In this document: positions 6,656 through 12,763 of the stretch, piece after piece
Layout of the letters: each line of letters begins with the position of its first letter
How positions within the stretch are numbered: position 1 is the stretch's first letter
From: Anaerolineaceae bacterium
Lineage (GTDB): Bacteria; Chloroflexota; Anaerolineae; Anaerolineales; Anaerolineaceae
Reading direction: 5' to 3'
Assembly: GCA_028699715.1 (NCBI GenBank)
Contig: JAQVUC010000009.1
Coordinates: 1 to 12,763, forward strand
DNA: 12,763 nt
Program-made: the position numbers and the translations under genes
Notes under the pieces: model-generated
What the model was told of the DNA's origin: nothing
The model's database searches: none
What the model saw: only the letters and a program-made list of their open reading frames with translations

Positions 6656-7978
6656 ATGTCAAAATCAACCGAAGAATTGAAAAAACAAATACGCCCTGCC
6701 TCAACCTGGCGCAAACCCTGGCTTTATTTGGCCTTGATAGTGGTGCTGGCTTTGTTGGTCATTGCTACCCTGCAGGTGCCGGCCATTGAAACCAGGGCGC
6801 GTAACCTTTACTCCACCATTTATTACCGCTTGAATCCACCTACGGAAAATGTGTTTGGACCAGCTCAACAAGGCACGGTCAGCTCCCAGGTGATCGCGAC
6901 CTTGACCGCTATGGCGCCTTCAGCTACGCCTGAAGCAACAGCCACGCAGGCAGAAACGGTTCAGGAAACTTCTCTGCCCACAGAAATTCCCCTGGCGACA
7001 GCCACAGCATTCCCTGTACCAGCCAGTTTTGTTCTAGATGGTATGGGCTTGGAATATCAAACTTTTAACAATTGCGGTCCAGCCAATCTCTCGATGAATC
7101 TAACCTATTGGGGTTGGCCGACTGAGCAATCCGTCACCGAAGCGGGCTTGAAAACCCATAAAGATGACCGAAACGTCATGCTGCAGGAGATGCAAGCCTA
7201 CACGGAGGCAAATACAAATCTGAAAGGGCTGATCCGTTTTGGTGGTGACATGGAAGTGATCAAAGCGCTGCTTTCGGGTGGTTTTCCGGTCCTGCTGGAA
7301 CGCGGACACACGGATGAAGAAGACGGTTGGATGGGGCATTACAGCATTGTTACGGCCTATGATGACAACACGCAGACCGTGCAGATACCGGATACTCTAC
7401 TGGGCATGATGAGCATGAACTACGCAGACCTTGAAAAAGATTGGGCGCATTTTGACGGCATTTACCTGGTGGTTTACCGACCTGAACAGGAAGAAAGCGT
7501 CCTGACCCTCTTGGGAGAAGACGCTGACCCGGTCAAAAACCTGGAGAGAACCCTGTCAAAAGTTGAGGCACGCACTCTGCAGGTAAGCGGGCAGGATCTT
7601 TTCTTTGCCTGGTACAGCAAGGGTTCGGTTTTGGTTGAAATGGGCAATTATGTTGAAGCTGCCCAAGCCTACGATCAGGCTTTTGCTGTTTACAGCCAAC
7701 TGGATCCGGGTTTACGACCCTGGCGCATCACCTGGTATCAGGTCGGACCATACCTGGCCTATTACTACTCCGGACGGTATCAAGACAGCCTCAACCTGGC
7801 TGAGCAGACCATCGCCAACACCAGTTTCCCCTCACTGCCAGAGACCTGGTATTGGGGCGGGCAGTCCGCCTTGATGCTGGGTGATAAGACCACGGCAGAA
7901 AAATACTTCCGCAAAGCACTGGAATTTTATCCGAACTGGGATCTGGCACTCCAAGGTTTGGCGCAAGCAGAATCCTAA
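6656..7978 (+). CDS. Membrane-anchored C39-like cysteine peptidase with TPR repeats, copy 2
   Basis: This 440-residue paralogue has the shortest N-terminal region. It shows a basic start (TWRKPW), a transmembrane helix (about 22-40), a juxtamembrane QVPAIETR segment four residues shorter than in copies 1 and 3, and a Thr/Ala/Pro linker (about 80-121). The C39-like domain has Q135, C140 (NNCGPAN), H228 (GHYS) and D246 (IPDT). The TPR-like part begins near FFAWYSKGS and ends with a helix pair around KYFRKALEFYPNW. Weak SD AAAGAGA (6644-6650) precedes the ATG. It diverges from copies 1 and 3 around the His (ERGHT instead of ERGYV, GHYS instead of GHYG), but its C-terminal half is close to copy 3. 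Expected location is the cell surface; function is unknown. Confidence 0.85.
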   Translation: MSKSTEELKKQIRPASTWRKPWLYLALIVVLALLVIATLQVPAIETRARNLYSTIYYRLNPPTENVFGPAQQGTVSSQVIATLTAMAPSATPEATATQAETVQETSLPTEIPLATATAFPVPASFVLDGMGLEYQTFNNCGPANLSMNLTYWGWPTEQSVTEAGLKTHKDDRNVMLQEMQAYTEANTNLKGLIRFGGDMEVIKALLSGGFPVLLERGHTDEEDGWMGHYSIVTAYDDNTQTVQIPDTLLGMMSMNYADLEKDWAHFDGIYLVVYRPEQEESVLTLLGEDADPVKNLERTLSKVEARTLQVSGQDLFFAWYSKGSVLVEMGNYVEAAQAYDQAFAVYSQLDPGLRPWRITWYQVGPYLAYYYSGRYQDSLNLAEQTIANTSFPSLPETWYWGGQSALMLGDKTTAEKYFRKALEFYPNWDLALQGLAQAES

Positions 7979-8013
7979 GGTAGCCGCCTGGAATCAGAGC
8001 AAAAATAGGCTTT

Positions 8014-8031
8014 CTGCTTAGCAGGTATAAT
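8014..8031 (+). promoter_or_regulatory. Putative internal -10 box and small palindrome before copy 3
   Basis: In the 51-base gap between copies 2 and 3, an 11-base palindrome CTGCTTAGCAG (8014-8024) is followed directly by TATAAT (8026-8031). A start site near 8038 would put the ATG at 8039 at or next to the 5' end of the message. No -35 is evident. This would give copy 3 and the methyltransferase a separate transcript. Confidence 0.38.
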
Positions 8032-8038
8032 GCAGCCG

Positions 8039-9400
8039 ATGAATAACCTAACTCAAAAACACACGTTTCGAAAGAGACTTACGCGGAAAACTTTGTGGAA
8101 GAAGCCCTGGTTTTACCTGGCACTTCTGCTGGCTGCGGCTGTATTAATGGTGCTGGTTTATCAGATCCCAGCCGTGCATGAGAGGGCTTACTATTATGTT
8201 GCCAGTGCGCGAGCCAGGATTTTCTATTTTTTCAACCCCCCTGAAAAAGAAGTTTTTGTTCCAGAAGAACAAGAAAATATGGAGCAGGAAGCCTTCAAAA
8301 CTCTGACAGCGCTGGCTCCGACGGCCACGTTCACGCCAACCATTACGATGACGCCAACCATCACCTCCACGCCCGAGTTTACAGCCACCCCGACCACTGT
8401 GCCAACCAATACACCCATCCCAACCCCGCTGCCAAAACAAGTATTGCTGGAAGGGGTTGAGGTTGAATACCAGGGATTTAATAACTGTGGTCCTACCAAC
8501 CTTTCCATGGCTTTGAATTTTTGGGGATGGGAAGGTGATCAACATGTGACTGAAAAAGTTCTGAAGCCCTTCATCAAAGACCGTAACGTCATGCCCTATG
8601 AGATGTTGGGTTACGTTCAGGAACAGACCGAGCTGAACGGCATCGTCCGCTACGGCGGCGACTTGGAAATGGTCAAGCGCCTGGTTTCAGCCGGCTTTCC
8701 GGTGATCATCGAGCGTGGCTATGTCGACCGTTACGAAGGCTGGATGGGGCATTATGGCTTGATCATTGGTTACGACGATGAGAAGCAAGAAGTCACCATC
8801 CCGGATACCTATTTGGGCATGATCAAATTAAGTTACGACGATATGAATATGTATTGGGCTCAATTTGACAACATTTACCTGGTGGTCTTCCCCTATGAAC
8901 GCGCCGAGGAAGTATACAATATCCTGGGTCCTCAAATAGACGCGGAATATAACAAACAACACGCCCTTGAGCAGGTCAACGCCCGGCTCTATGAACAAAA
9001 AGGACGGGAACTGTTCTTTGCCTGGTACAGCCGCGGCTCGATCATGGTGGAAATGAACGATTATTTTGGAGCGGCTCAGTCCTACGATGAGGCTTTTGCA
9101 GTCTACGCAACCCTGGAAGAAGAGGAAAGACCCTGGCGCATGCTTTGGTACCAGACCGGTCCTTATTATTCCTACTATTACATGATGCGCTACCAGGACC
9201 TTTATAACCTGACCAAACAAACCCTGGATAAAACTCCCGAGGATGCCATCCCTGAGACCTGGGTTTGGAAAGGTCGTGCCGAAGTCAAACTGGGTTTCCG
9301 CGATGAGGCGATCGAAAGCTTCAAACAAGCCTTGGTCTGGCACCCGGATTGGTGGGTAGCCATAAACGAATTGGAAGCTCTGGGCGAAAGCGTTCCCTAA
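8039..9400 (+). CDS. Membrane-anchored C39-like cysteine peptidase with TPR repeats, copy 3
   Basis: The protein has 453 residues from ATG 8039; an in-frame ATG at 8030 would add three but overlaps a TATAAT box, and neither start has a clear SD. Layout: strongly basic N-terminus (RKRLTRKTLWKK), transmembrane helix (about 23-41), juxtamembrane QIPAVHER and IFYFFNPP segments as in copy 1, a long Thr/Pro linker of six-residue repeats (about 90-135), and a C39-like domain with Q145, C150 (NNCGPTN), H238 (GHYG) and D256 (IPDT). TPR-like helices follow, ending AIESFKQALVWHPDWW. All catalytic-type residues are kept, so an active enzyme is plausible. It is followed 17 bases later by a methyltransferase gene on the same strand. 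The biological substrate cannot be told from sequence. Confidence 0.85.
   Translation: MNNLTQKHTFRKRLTRKTLWKKPWFYLALLLAAAVLMVLVYQIPAVHERAYYYVASARARIFYFFNPPEKEVFVPEEQENMEQEAFKTLTALAPTATFTPTITMTPTITSTPEFTATPTTVPTNTPIPTPLPKQVLLEGVEVEYQGFNNCGPTNLSMALNFWGWEGDQHVTEKVLKPFIKDRNVMPYEMLGYVQEQTELNGIVRYGGDLEMVKRLVSAGFPVIIERGYVDRYEGWMGHYGLIIGYDDEKQEVTIPDTYLGMIKLSYDDMNMYWAQFDNIYLVVFPYERAEEVYNILGPQIDAEYNKQHALEQVNARLYEQKGRELFFAWYSRGSIMVEMNDYFGAAQSYDEAFAVYATLEEEERPWRMLWYQTGPYYSYYYMMRYQDLYNLTKQTLDKTPEDAIPETWVWKGRAEVKLGFRDEAIESFKQALVWHPDWWVAINELEALGESVP
8333..8404 (+). repeat. 18-base tandem repeats encoding the Thr/Pro linker of copy 3
   Basis: Four consecutive 18-base units (starting 8333, 8351, 8369 and 8387) each encode six residues beginning Thr-Pro: TPTITM, TPTITS, TPEFTA, TPTTVP. 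The first two units share ACGCCAACCAT. Such linkers are likely extended and may be O-glycosylated; unit number could vary between strains. Confidence 0.7.
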
Positions 9401-9417
9401 TCATTTGAGTGTTGAAG

Positions 9418-10185
9418 ATGAATAAAATCAGCAACTTTAATGCCAAAACCTGGGACCAGTGGAGTCAAGAGGACTTTGTCTGGACTGTGCCCTTATCTGC
9501 GGAGAAGTATGCCCAGGCAAAAGAGCGCGAAACGGAACTGATCCTGACCCCCATGAAAAAAGCACCCTTGTGGTGGTTTGAAGGTTTGGGAAAACGCGTT
9601 TTAGGGCTTGCCAGCGGCGGTGGGCAGCAGGGACCGGAACTGACAGCCCATGGCTATGAGGTCACCATCCTGGATATGTCCACCAGGCAACTGCAAGCGG
9701 ACGCGCTGGTCGCGCGGCGGGAAGGTTACCCAATCGACCTGGTCAAGGCTGATATGACCAACCCATTCCCTTTTGCTGATGCTTCTTTTGATTTTATTGT
9801 TCATCCGGTTGCCAATTGTTACGTCGAGGATATCGAACATGTTTGGCGGGAAGCTTTCCGCGTATTACGTCCAGGAGGGGCTTTAATGTCAGGCTGGACC
9901 AACCCGATCATGTACATGGTTGACGAGGAAGCTTTTTATTCTGATGAAGTTCCGTTGGAGATCAAACACGCGCTGCCTTATAACAGCCGCCATGAAGAAC
10001 AAAAAGGACTGGAGATCACCACCGGGAGTGGTTACCAATTCAGCCATACCCTGGATACCCAAATTGGCGGGCAGCTGCGGGCAGGCTTTCAGTTAAAGGA
10101 TTTCTACGAAGATAACGAAGAAGATAACCGTTTGGGTCAGTACTGCAGCCTTTATGCCGCCACCCTGGCAGTCAAACCACAATAA
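9418..10185 (+). CDS. Class I SAM-dependent methyltransferase
   Basis: The 255-residue protein has a Rossmann-type methyltransferase core. Motif I is VLGLASGGGQQG (61-72), the GGGQQ variant; the acidic residue after strand 2 is D86 in VTILDMS. ADMTNPFPFADASFDFI follows, and FRVLRPGG marks motif post-III. The N-terminal 55 residues include DQWSQEDFVW and probably shape the substrate pocket. No membrane segment or signal peptide is seen, so it should be cytosolic. The substrate (small molecule or protein) is unknown. A GTG at 9409 would add three residues; I chose the ATG at 9418 with a weak TGAG eight bases upstream. It lies 17 bases after the third C39-like gene and is probably co-transcribed, but a functional link to the surface peptidases is not shown. 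It converges with the ferredoxin-like gene. Confidence 0.85.
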   Translation: MNKISNFNAKTWDQWSQEDFVWTVPLSAEKYAQAKERETELILTPMKKAPLWWFEGLGKRVLGLASGGGQQGPELTAHGYEVTILDMSTRQLQADALVARREGYPIDLVKADMTNPFPFADASFDFIVHPVANCYVEDIEHVWREAFRVLRPGGALMSGWTNPIMYMVDEEAFYSDEVPLEIKHALPYNSRHEEQKGLEITTGSGYQFSHTLDTQIGGQLRAGFQLKDFYEDNEEDNRLGQYCSLYAATLAVKPQ

Positions 10186-10233
10186 GCAAAATCGATTCGG
10201 AAAGCTGAAATTATGACCGTAACACAGCTTACG

Positions 10234-10749
10234 CTAATTTTTTTGGCGGTAATTGTTTAGAATATCCTGTTTTGGCATCAGGATGGCTTTGGGTTCACAA
10301 ACGCTCTTGCAAAAACAGCAGCCCACCATGCACAAGAACGGTTCCGCCACCCAGACATGTCCCTGGTCATCTATTTCGTAAACTTCCCTGGCACACAATT
10401 CCAGACAAGCGCCGCAGTCCGTGCATAAATCTCTTGAAATAGTTGGAAACCAGGGGATCTGCTCCCGGGGATATCCGCGCCAGGTGCCGTAATCCCGGGC
10501 AACAATGGCCTTACCGCTTGCTCGTTTTTGGAAATAACGTTTATATTCCTGGCTGAGCACCTCCCGGTAACTATTTATTGATGATTTGGGAACAAAATTG
10601 TGTTCTTTTACACCTTTAATCAACAAGTCGCCGGTTTCTGGTCCATCCGGCCTGACCCCGTCCTGAAAGAGACGCGCAAACAGCTCTTCCAAACCCAACA
10701 AGCCAGCCGGGACGTTATCGATGTTGATCATGCGGTAACTAAGAGCCAT
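10234..10749 (-). CDS. 4Fe-4S ferredoxin-like protein with an unrecognised N-terminal domain
   Basis: The 171-residue product has a C-terminal dicluster ferredoxin-like region. Cluster motif 1 is standard: C109, C112, C115, C119 (CxxCxxCxxxC). Motif 2 is irregular: C140, C144, C147, C151, a CxxxCxxCxxxC spacing, with an extra C145 next to C144. The usual Pro after the last Cys of motif 1 is replaced by Ala. Residues 1-100 form a separate region containing VPAGLLGLEELFARLF and a VPKSSINSYREVLSQEYKRYF helix; I do not recognise it as a named family. No signal peptide is seen, so it should be cytosolic. It is the third gene of the sufS-sufE unit, 14 bases after sufE, so an electron-transfer or cluster-carrier role in Fe-S assembly is plausible but inferred. 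Confidence 0.82.
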   Translation of the reverse strand: MALSYRMINIDNVPAGLLGLEELFARLFQDGVRPDGPETGDLLIKGVKEHNFVPKSSINSYREVLSQEYKRYFQKRASGKAIVARDYGTWRGYPREQIPWFPTISRDLCTDCGACLELCAREVYEIDDQGHVWVAEPFLCMVGCCFCKSVCEPKAILMPKQDILNNYRQKN

Positions 10750-10763
10750 GAGGGTTAAACCTT

Positions 10764-11189
10764 TTACTTCAAACAGTCTGCCGCAGCCAGTTTGAGGTGA
10801 GCCAACATGGCGGTCAGCCCGTTGCTACGCTGAGAAGAGATGTGATGCCAAAGCCCCAGAGTTTCAAAGAAAGTGAGATCGGCTTTGAGCACTTCTTCAG
10901 CTGGTTGACCGTTGAGCATTTCGTTTAAAATTGCCACCATGCCTTTGACGATCAGAGAGTCGCTGTCAGCGCTGAACACCACCTTGTGATCCTGGCAGTG
11001 GATGTCAAACCAGACGCTGGACTGGCAACCTTTGACCAGGCGGTCTTCCGTTTTCAGGGCGGCATCCATCTCGGGCAGATCCTGCCCCAATTCGATCAGA
11101 TATTCGTATTTTTCTTCCCAATTATCCATCAGACCAAAATCGTCAATCAGATTTTGTTCAATTTCTTTGACAGAAGGTTTTTGAGACAT
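10764..11189 (-). CDS. sufE: SufE-type sulfur acceptor protein
   Basis: At 141 residues this matches the usual SufE length. SufE accepts the persulfide made by SufS on a conserved Cys, here C55 in VKGCQSSVW, stimulates the desulfurase and passes sulfur to the Fe-S scaffold in the cytoplasm. Other family marks are the N-terminal WEEKYEYLIELGQDLP region and the central DSDSLIVKGMVAIL stretch. The C-terminal HLKLAAADCLK carries a second Cys with no known role. A good SD, AGGAG at 11200-11196, lies six bases before the ATG, inside the end of sufS. The two genes are separated by only two bases, so translation is likely coupled. Identity is secure. Confidence 0.95.
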   Translation of the reverse strand: MSQKPSVKEIEQNLIDDFGLMDNWEEKYEYLIELGQDLPEMDAALKTEDRLVKGCQSSVWFDIHCQDHKVVFSADSDSLIVKGMVAILNEMLNGQPAEEVLKADLTFFETLGLWHHISSQRSNGLTAMLAHLKLAAADCLK

Positions 11190-11191
11190 GC

Positions 11192-12415
11192 TTAGCTCCT
11201 GATCCTCCGAATAATCCGTTCGATGCCATGGGCAAGTTGTTCAAGATCTTCACGGGTGTTATAAAGAGCCAATGAAGCGCGAACGGTTCCCGGGATCCGC
11301 AGGGCGTCCATGATCGGCTGGGTGCAGTGCTGCCCGGTGCGAACGGCAATCCCTTTGGTGTCCAGGAGGATACCCAGGTCAAAGTGTTGAATGCCCTCGA
11401 TGTTAAAGGGTAGGATGGCTGAACGGCGTTTTGGGTTACCGTAGATCTTCAATCCCGGGATCGTGCTGAGCAACTCCTCACCAAAATCAAGCAGATCTTC
11501 TTCATAAGCCTGGATGGCTTGAAAATCAAAGCTATTAATGTAATCGAGGGCGGCGCCAAGCCCGACCACGTCGGCCACGTTGGATGTGCCGGCTTCAAAC
11601 TTGAAGGGCAGCACATTGAAGGTGATTTTTTCAGGGGTGACCTGGTCGATCATATTTCCACCAGAAATAAATGGCGGTAAGGCTTCAAGCCATTTTTCTT
11701 TGGCATAGAGGACGCCAATGCCCATGGGGGCGAACATTTTATGACCTGAGAAAACATAGAAATCCGCGTCGATAACCTGCACATCGTGCAAGGTGTGTTG
11801 AACAGCCTGGGCGGCATCCACCAGGACAGGCACACCAGCAGCATGCGCCATCCGCACAATTTTTTCAACAGGATTTATGGTGCCCAGCGAATTGCTGATA
11901 TGGTTGACGGCCAAAAGGCGGGTTTTTTCGCTCAGCATATCTGCAAGAATTTCCAGGTCCAAATCACCATTTTCATCAAAGGGGACAACTTTGAAGCTAG
12001 CTCCTTTGCGCTGACACATCAATTGCCAGGGGACGTAATTGCTGTGATGCTCGAGTTGGGTAACGATAATCTCATCACCAGGTTTGACAAAAGCCTCGCC
12101 AAAACTATACGCTACCAGGTTGATCGACTCGGTTGTCCCGCGGGTGAAAATAATTTCATCAGGGGACGCGGCATTAATGTAGGTGGCTACTTTTTTTCGT
12201 ACATTTTCGTAAGCATCGGTAGCCTGGATGGCCAGCGTGTGATTGCCCCGATGAATGTTTGAATTGATGGTCGAGTAATAATTGCTGATAGCATCGATCA
12301 CGCTTTGAGGCTTTTGAGTTGTAGCGGCATTGTCAAGGTAAACCAGGGGAAAACCATTTACCTGGCTGGAGAGGATTGGGAAATCATTTCTTGCGCTGAG
12401 GATGTCTTTGCTCAT
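11192..12415 (-). CDS. sufS: Cysteine desulfurase SufS
   Basis: A 407-residue PLP enzyme of the group II cysteine desulfurases, normal length. It takes sulfur from L-cysteine, giving alanine and a protein persulfide for Fe-S cluster assembly. The PLP-binding Lys is K226 in FSGHKMFAP; the catalytic Cys is C364 in RTGQHCTQP, both at the numbers known for E. coli SufS. H123 in the LEHHSN segment stacks on PLP; D200 and Q203 (VDAAQAV) complete the cofactor site. The Cys loop reads GQHC where many homologues have GHHC. SD AAGGA at 12428-12424 is eight bases before the ATG. It heads a sufS-sufE-ferredoxin unit; sufB, sufC and sufD are not within the window. SufS rather than IscS is chosen from the RTGxHC context and the adjacent sufE. 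Confidence 0.96.
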   Translation of the reverse strand: MSKDILSARNDFPILSSQVNGFPLVYLDNAATTQKPQSVIDAISNYYSTINSNIHRGNHTLAIQATDAYENVRKKVATYINAASPDEIIFTRGTTESINLVAYSFGEAFVKPGDEIIVTQLEHHSNYVPWQLMCQRKGASFKVVPFDENGDLDLEILADMLSEKTRLLAVNHISNSLGTINPVEKIVRMAHAAGVPVLVDAAQAVQHTLHDVQVIDADFYVFSGHKMFAPMGIGVLYAKEKWLEALPPFISGGNMIDQVTPEKITFNVLPFKFEAGTSNVADVVGLGAALDYINSFDFQAIQAYEEDLLDFGEELLSTIPGLKIYGNPKRRSAILPFNIEGIQHFDLGILLDTKGIAVRTGQHCTQPIMDALRIPGTVRASLALYNTREDLEQLAHGIERIIRRIRS

Positions 12416-12671
12416 TTACGTCTTCCTTATAATTTGAGTAGATTTTACCACCTCAGCCTGTTGGATTTTCCGGTTTACAACCTGGGGGAATCGGCCTTGG
12501 CATCTAAGCCCGGTAGAACGCTTTAGAAACGGACGCCCGGAGAAATGGCAAAATGGGTACTTTTAGCTTGTTCATCAAGAATAATTTTCTGGCAGTGAGA
12601 TACAATTGTTAACAACTTAAGCTTTACAGATTTTTAATGTTTCAATCAAAAGCAAAGTCCATGGAGGAAAC
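12416..12671. promoter_or_regulatory. Divergent intergenic region between sufS and a response regulator gene
   Basis: This 256-base gap must carry promoters in both directions. For sufS, a - strand TAAAAT at 12447-12442 is a possible -10 without a clear -35. For the rightward gene, TACAAT (12601-12606) is a possible -10 and runs into a perfect 10-base palindrome TTGTTAACAA (12606-12615) that could be an operator. I see no RNA gene, riboswitch or coding sequence in it; the + frame through 12305-12526 is mostly antisense to sufS. Confidence 0.35.
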
Positions 12672-12763
12672 ATGGCTGAAAAAATTTTGGTCGTTGATGA
12701 TGAGATTTCCCTACAGGAAACTTTAACTTATAAATTACAGAAGGAAGGTTATCAGGTCGAGGT
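12672..12763 (+). CDS. Response regulator, N-terminal fragment cut by the window edge
   Basis: Only 30 codons are visible: MAEKILVVDDEISLQETLTY and a little more. ILVVDDE is the first strand and acidic pocket (D9, D10, E11) of the CheY-type receiver domain, and the following LxxxLxxEGYQV pattern is helix 1 and strand 2 of the OmpR/PhoB kind. The product is therefore a two-component receiver protein, probably a DNA-binding regulator, though the output domain lies outside the window. A clear SD, GGAGG (12663-12667), is four bases before the ATG. It is divergent from sufS. Confidence 0.88.
   Translation, partial: MAEKILVVDDEISLQETLTYKLQKEGYQVE

Noticed and set aside
7605..7874. An 89-codon + strand frame inside copy 2
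   Set aside because: It lies fully within the conserved TPR-coding part in another frame and shows no domain.
5232..9400. C39 leader peptidases of a bacteriocin exporter
   Set aside because: Each has a single N-terminal anchor and TPR-like C-terminus, with no ABC ATPase, no multi-span membrane domain and no double-glycine precursor gene visible nearby.
10186..10233. A shared terminator between the methyltransferase and ferredoxin-like genes
   Set aside because: I found no stem of useful length followed by a T run in this 48-base gap.
12305..12526. A 73-codon + strand frame between sufS and the response regulator
   Set aside because: Half is antisense to the conserved sufS N-terminus, it has no SD and the product resembles nothing; it is a shadow frame.

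Overview
The window looks like a chromosomal segment of a Chloroflexota bacterium, most likely of the class Anaerolineae. The basis is indirect: Thr/Pro-rich extracytoplasmic linkers (TPTATP style), an HALEH/HPxCGTN membrane protein of a type I associate with Chloroflexi and cyanobacteria, and the mix of housekeeping genes. No rRNA, tRNA, transposase, phage gene or CRISPR array is visible. The taxonomic call is inference.

Left block (1-2800, + strand): the 3' part of radA (DNA repair ATPase), a small two-helix membrane protein of the DUF6391 type, and holA (DNA polymerase III delta subunit), which overlaps the previous stop by one base (TAATG). Next, 2823-4577, is an accessory-looking pair: a macro-domain protein with a C-terminal helix-turn-helix-like domain, and a stand-alone von Willebrand A (VWA) protein with intact metal-binding (MIDAS) residues. 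The VWA gene has its Shine-Dalgarno (SD) sequence inside an 8-bp inverted repeat.

The intergenic stretch 4578-4748, between convergent genes, is densely structured. It holds a G-quadruplex-type run of G tracts, a strong hairpin terminator sharing its last G tracts, two copies of a palindromic REP-like element, and an opposite-strand terminator for a small FmdB-type zinc-ribbon gene (4749-5060, - strand).

Centre (5232-10185, + strand): three tandem paralogues, each built as a short basic cytoplasmic N-terminus, one transmembrane anchor, a Thr/Pro linker, a C39-like cysteine peptidase domain and TPR-like helical repeats. Catalytic-type Gln, Cys, His and Asp are present in all three, with identical Cys-to-His (88) and His-to-Asp (18) spacing. 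A SAM-dependent methyltransferase follows 17 bases later. This anchored peptidase-TPR cluster is the most unusual system in the window; its substrate is unknown.

Right block (10234-12415, - strand): sufS, sufE and a ferredoxin-like protein form an operon for sulfur mobilisation and Fe-S cluster supply. The ferredoxin-like protein has an unrecognised N-terminal domain. No sufBCD genes are in view. At the right edge (12672 onward, + strand) the first 30 codons of a response regulator are present.
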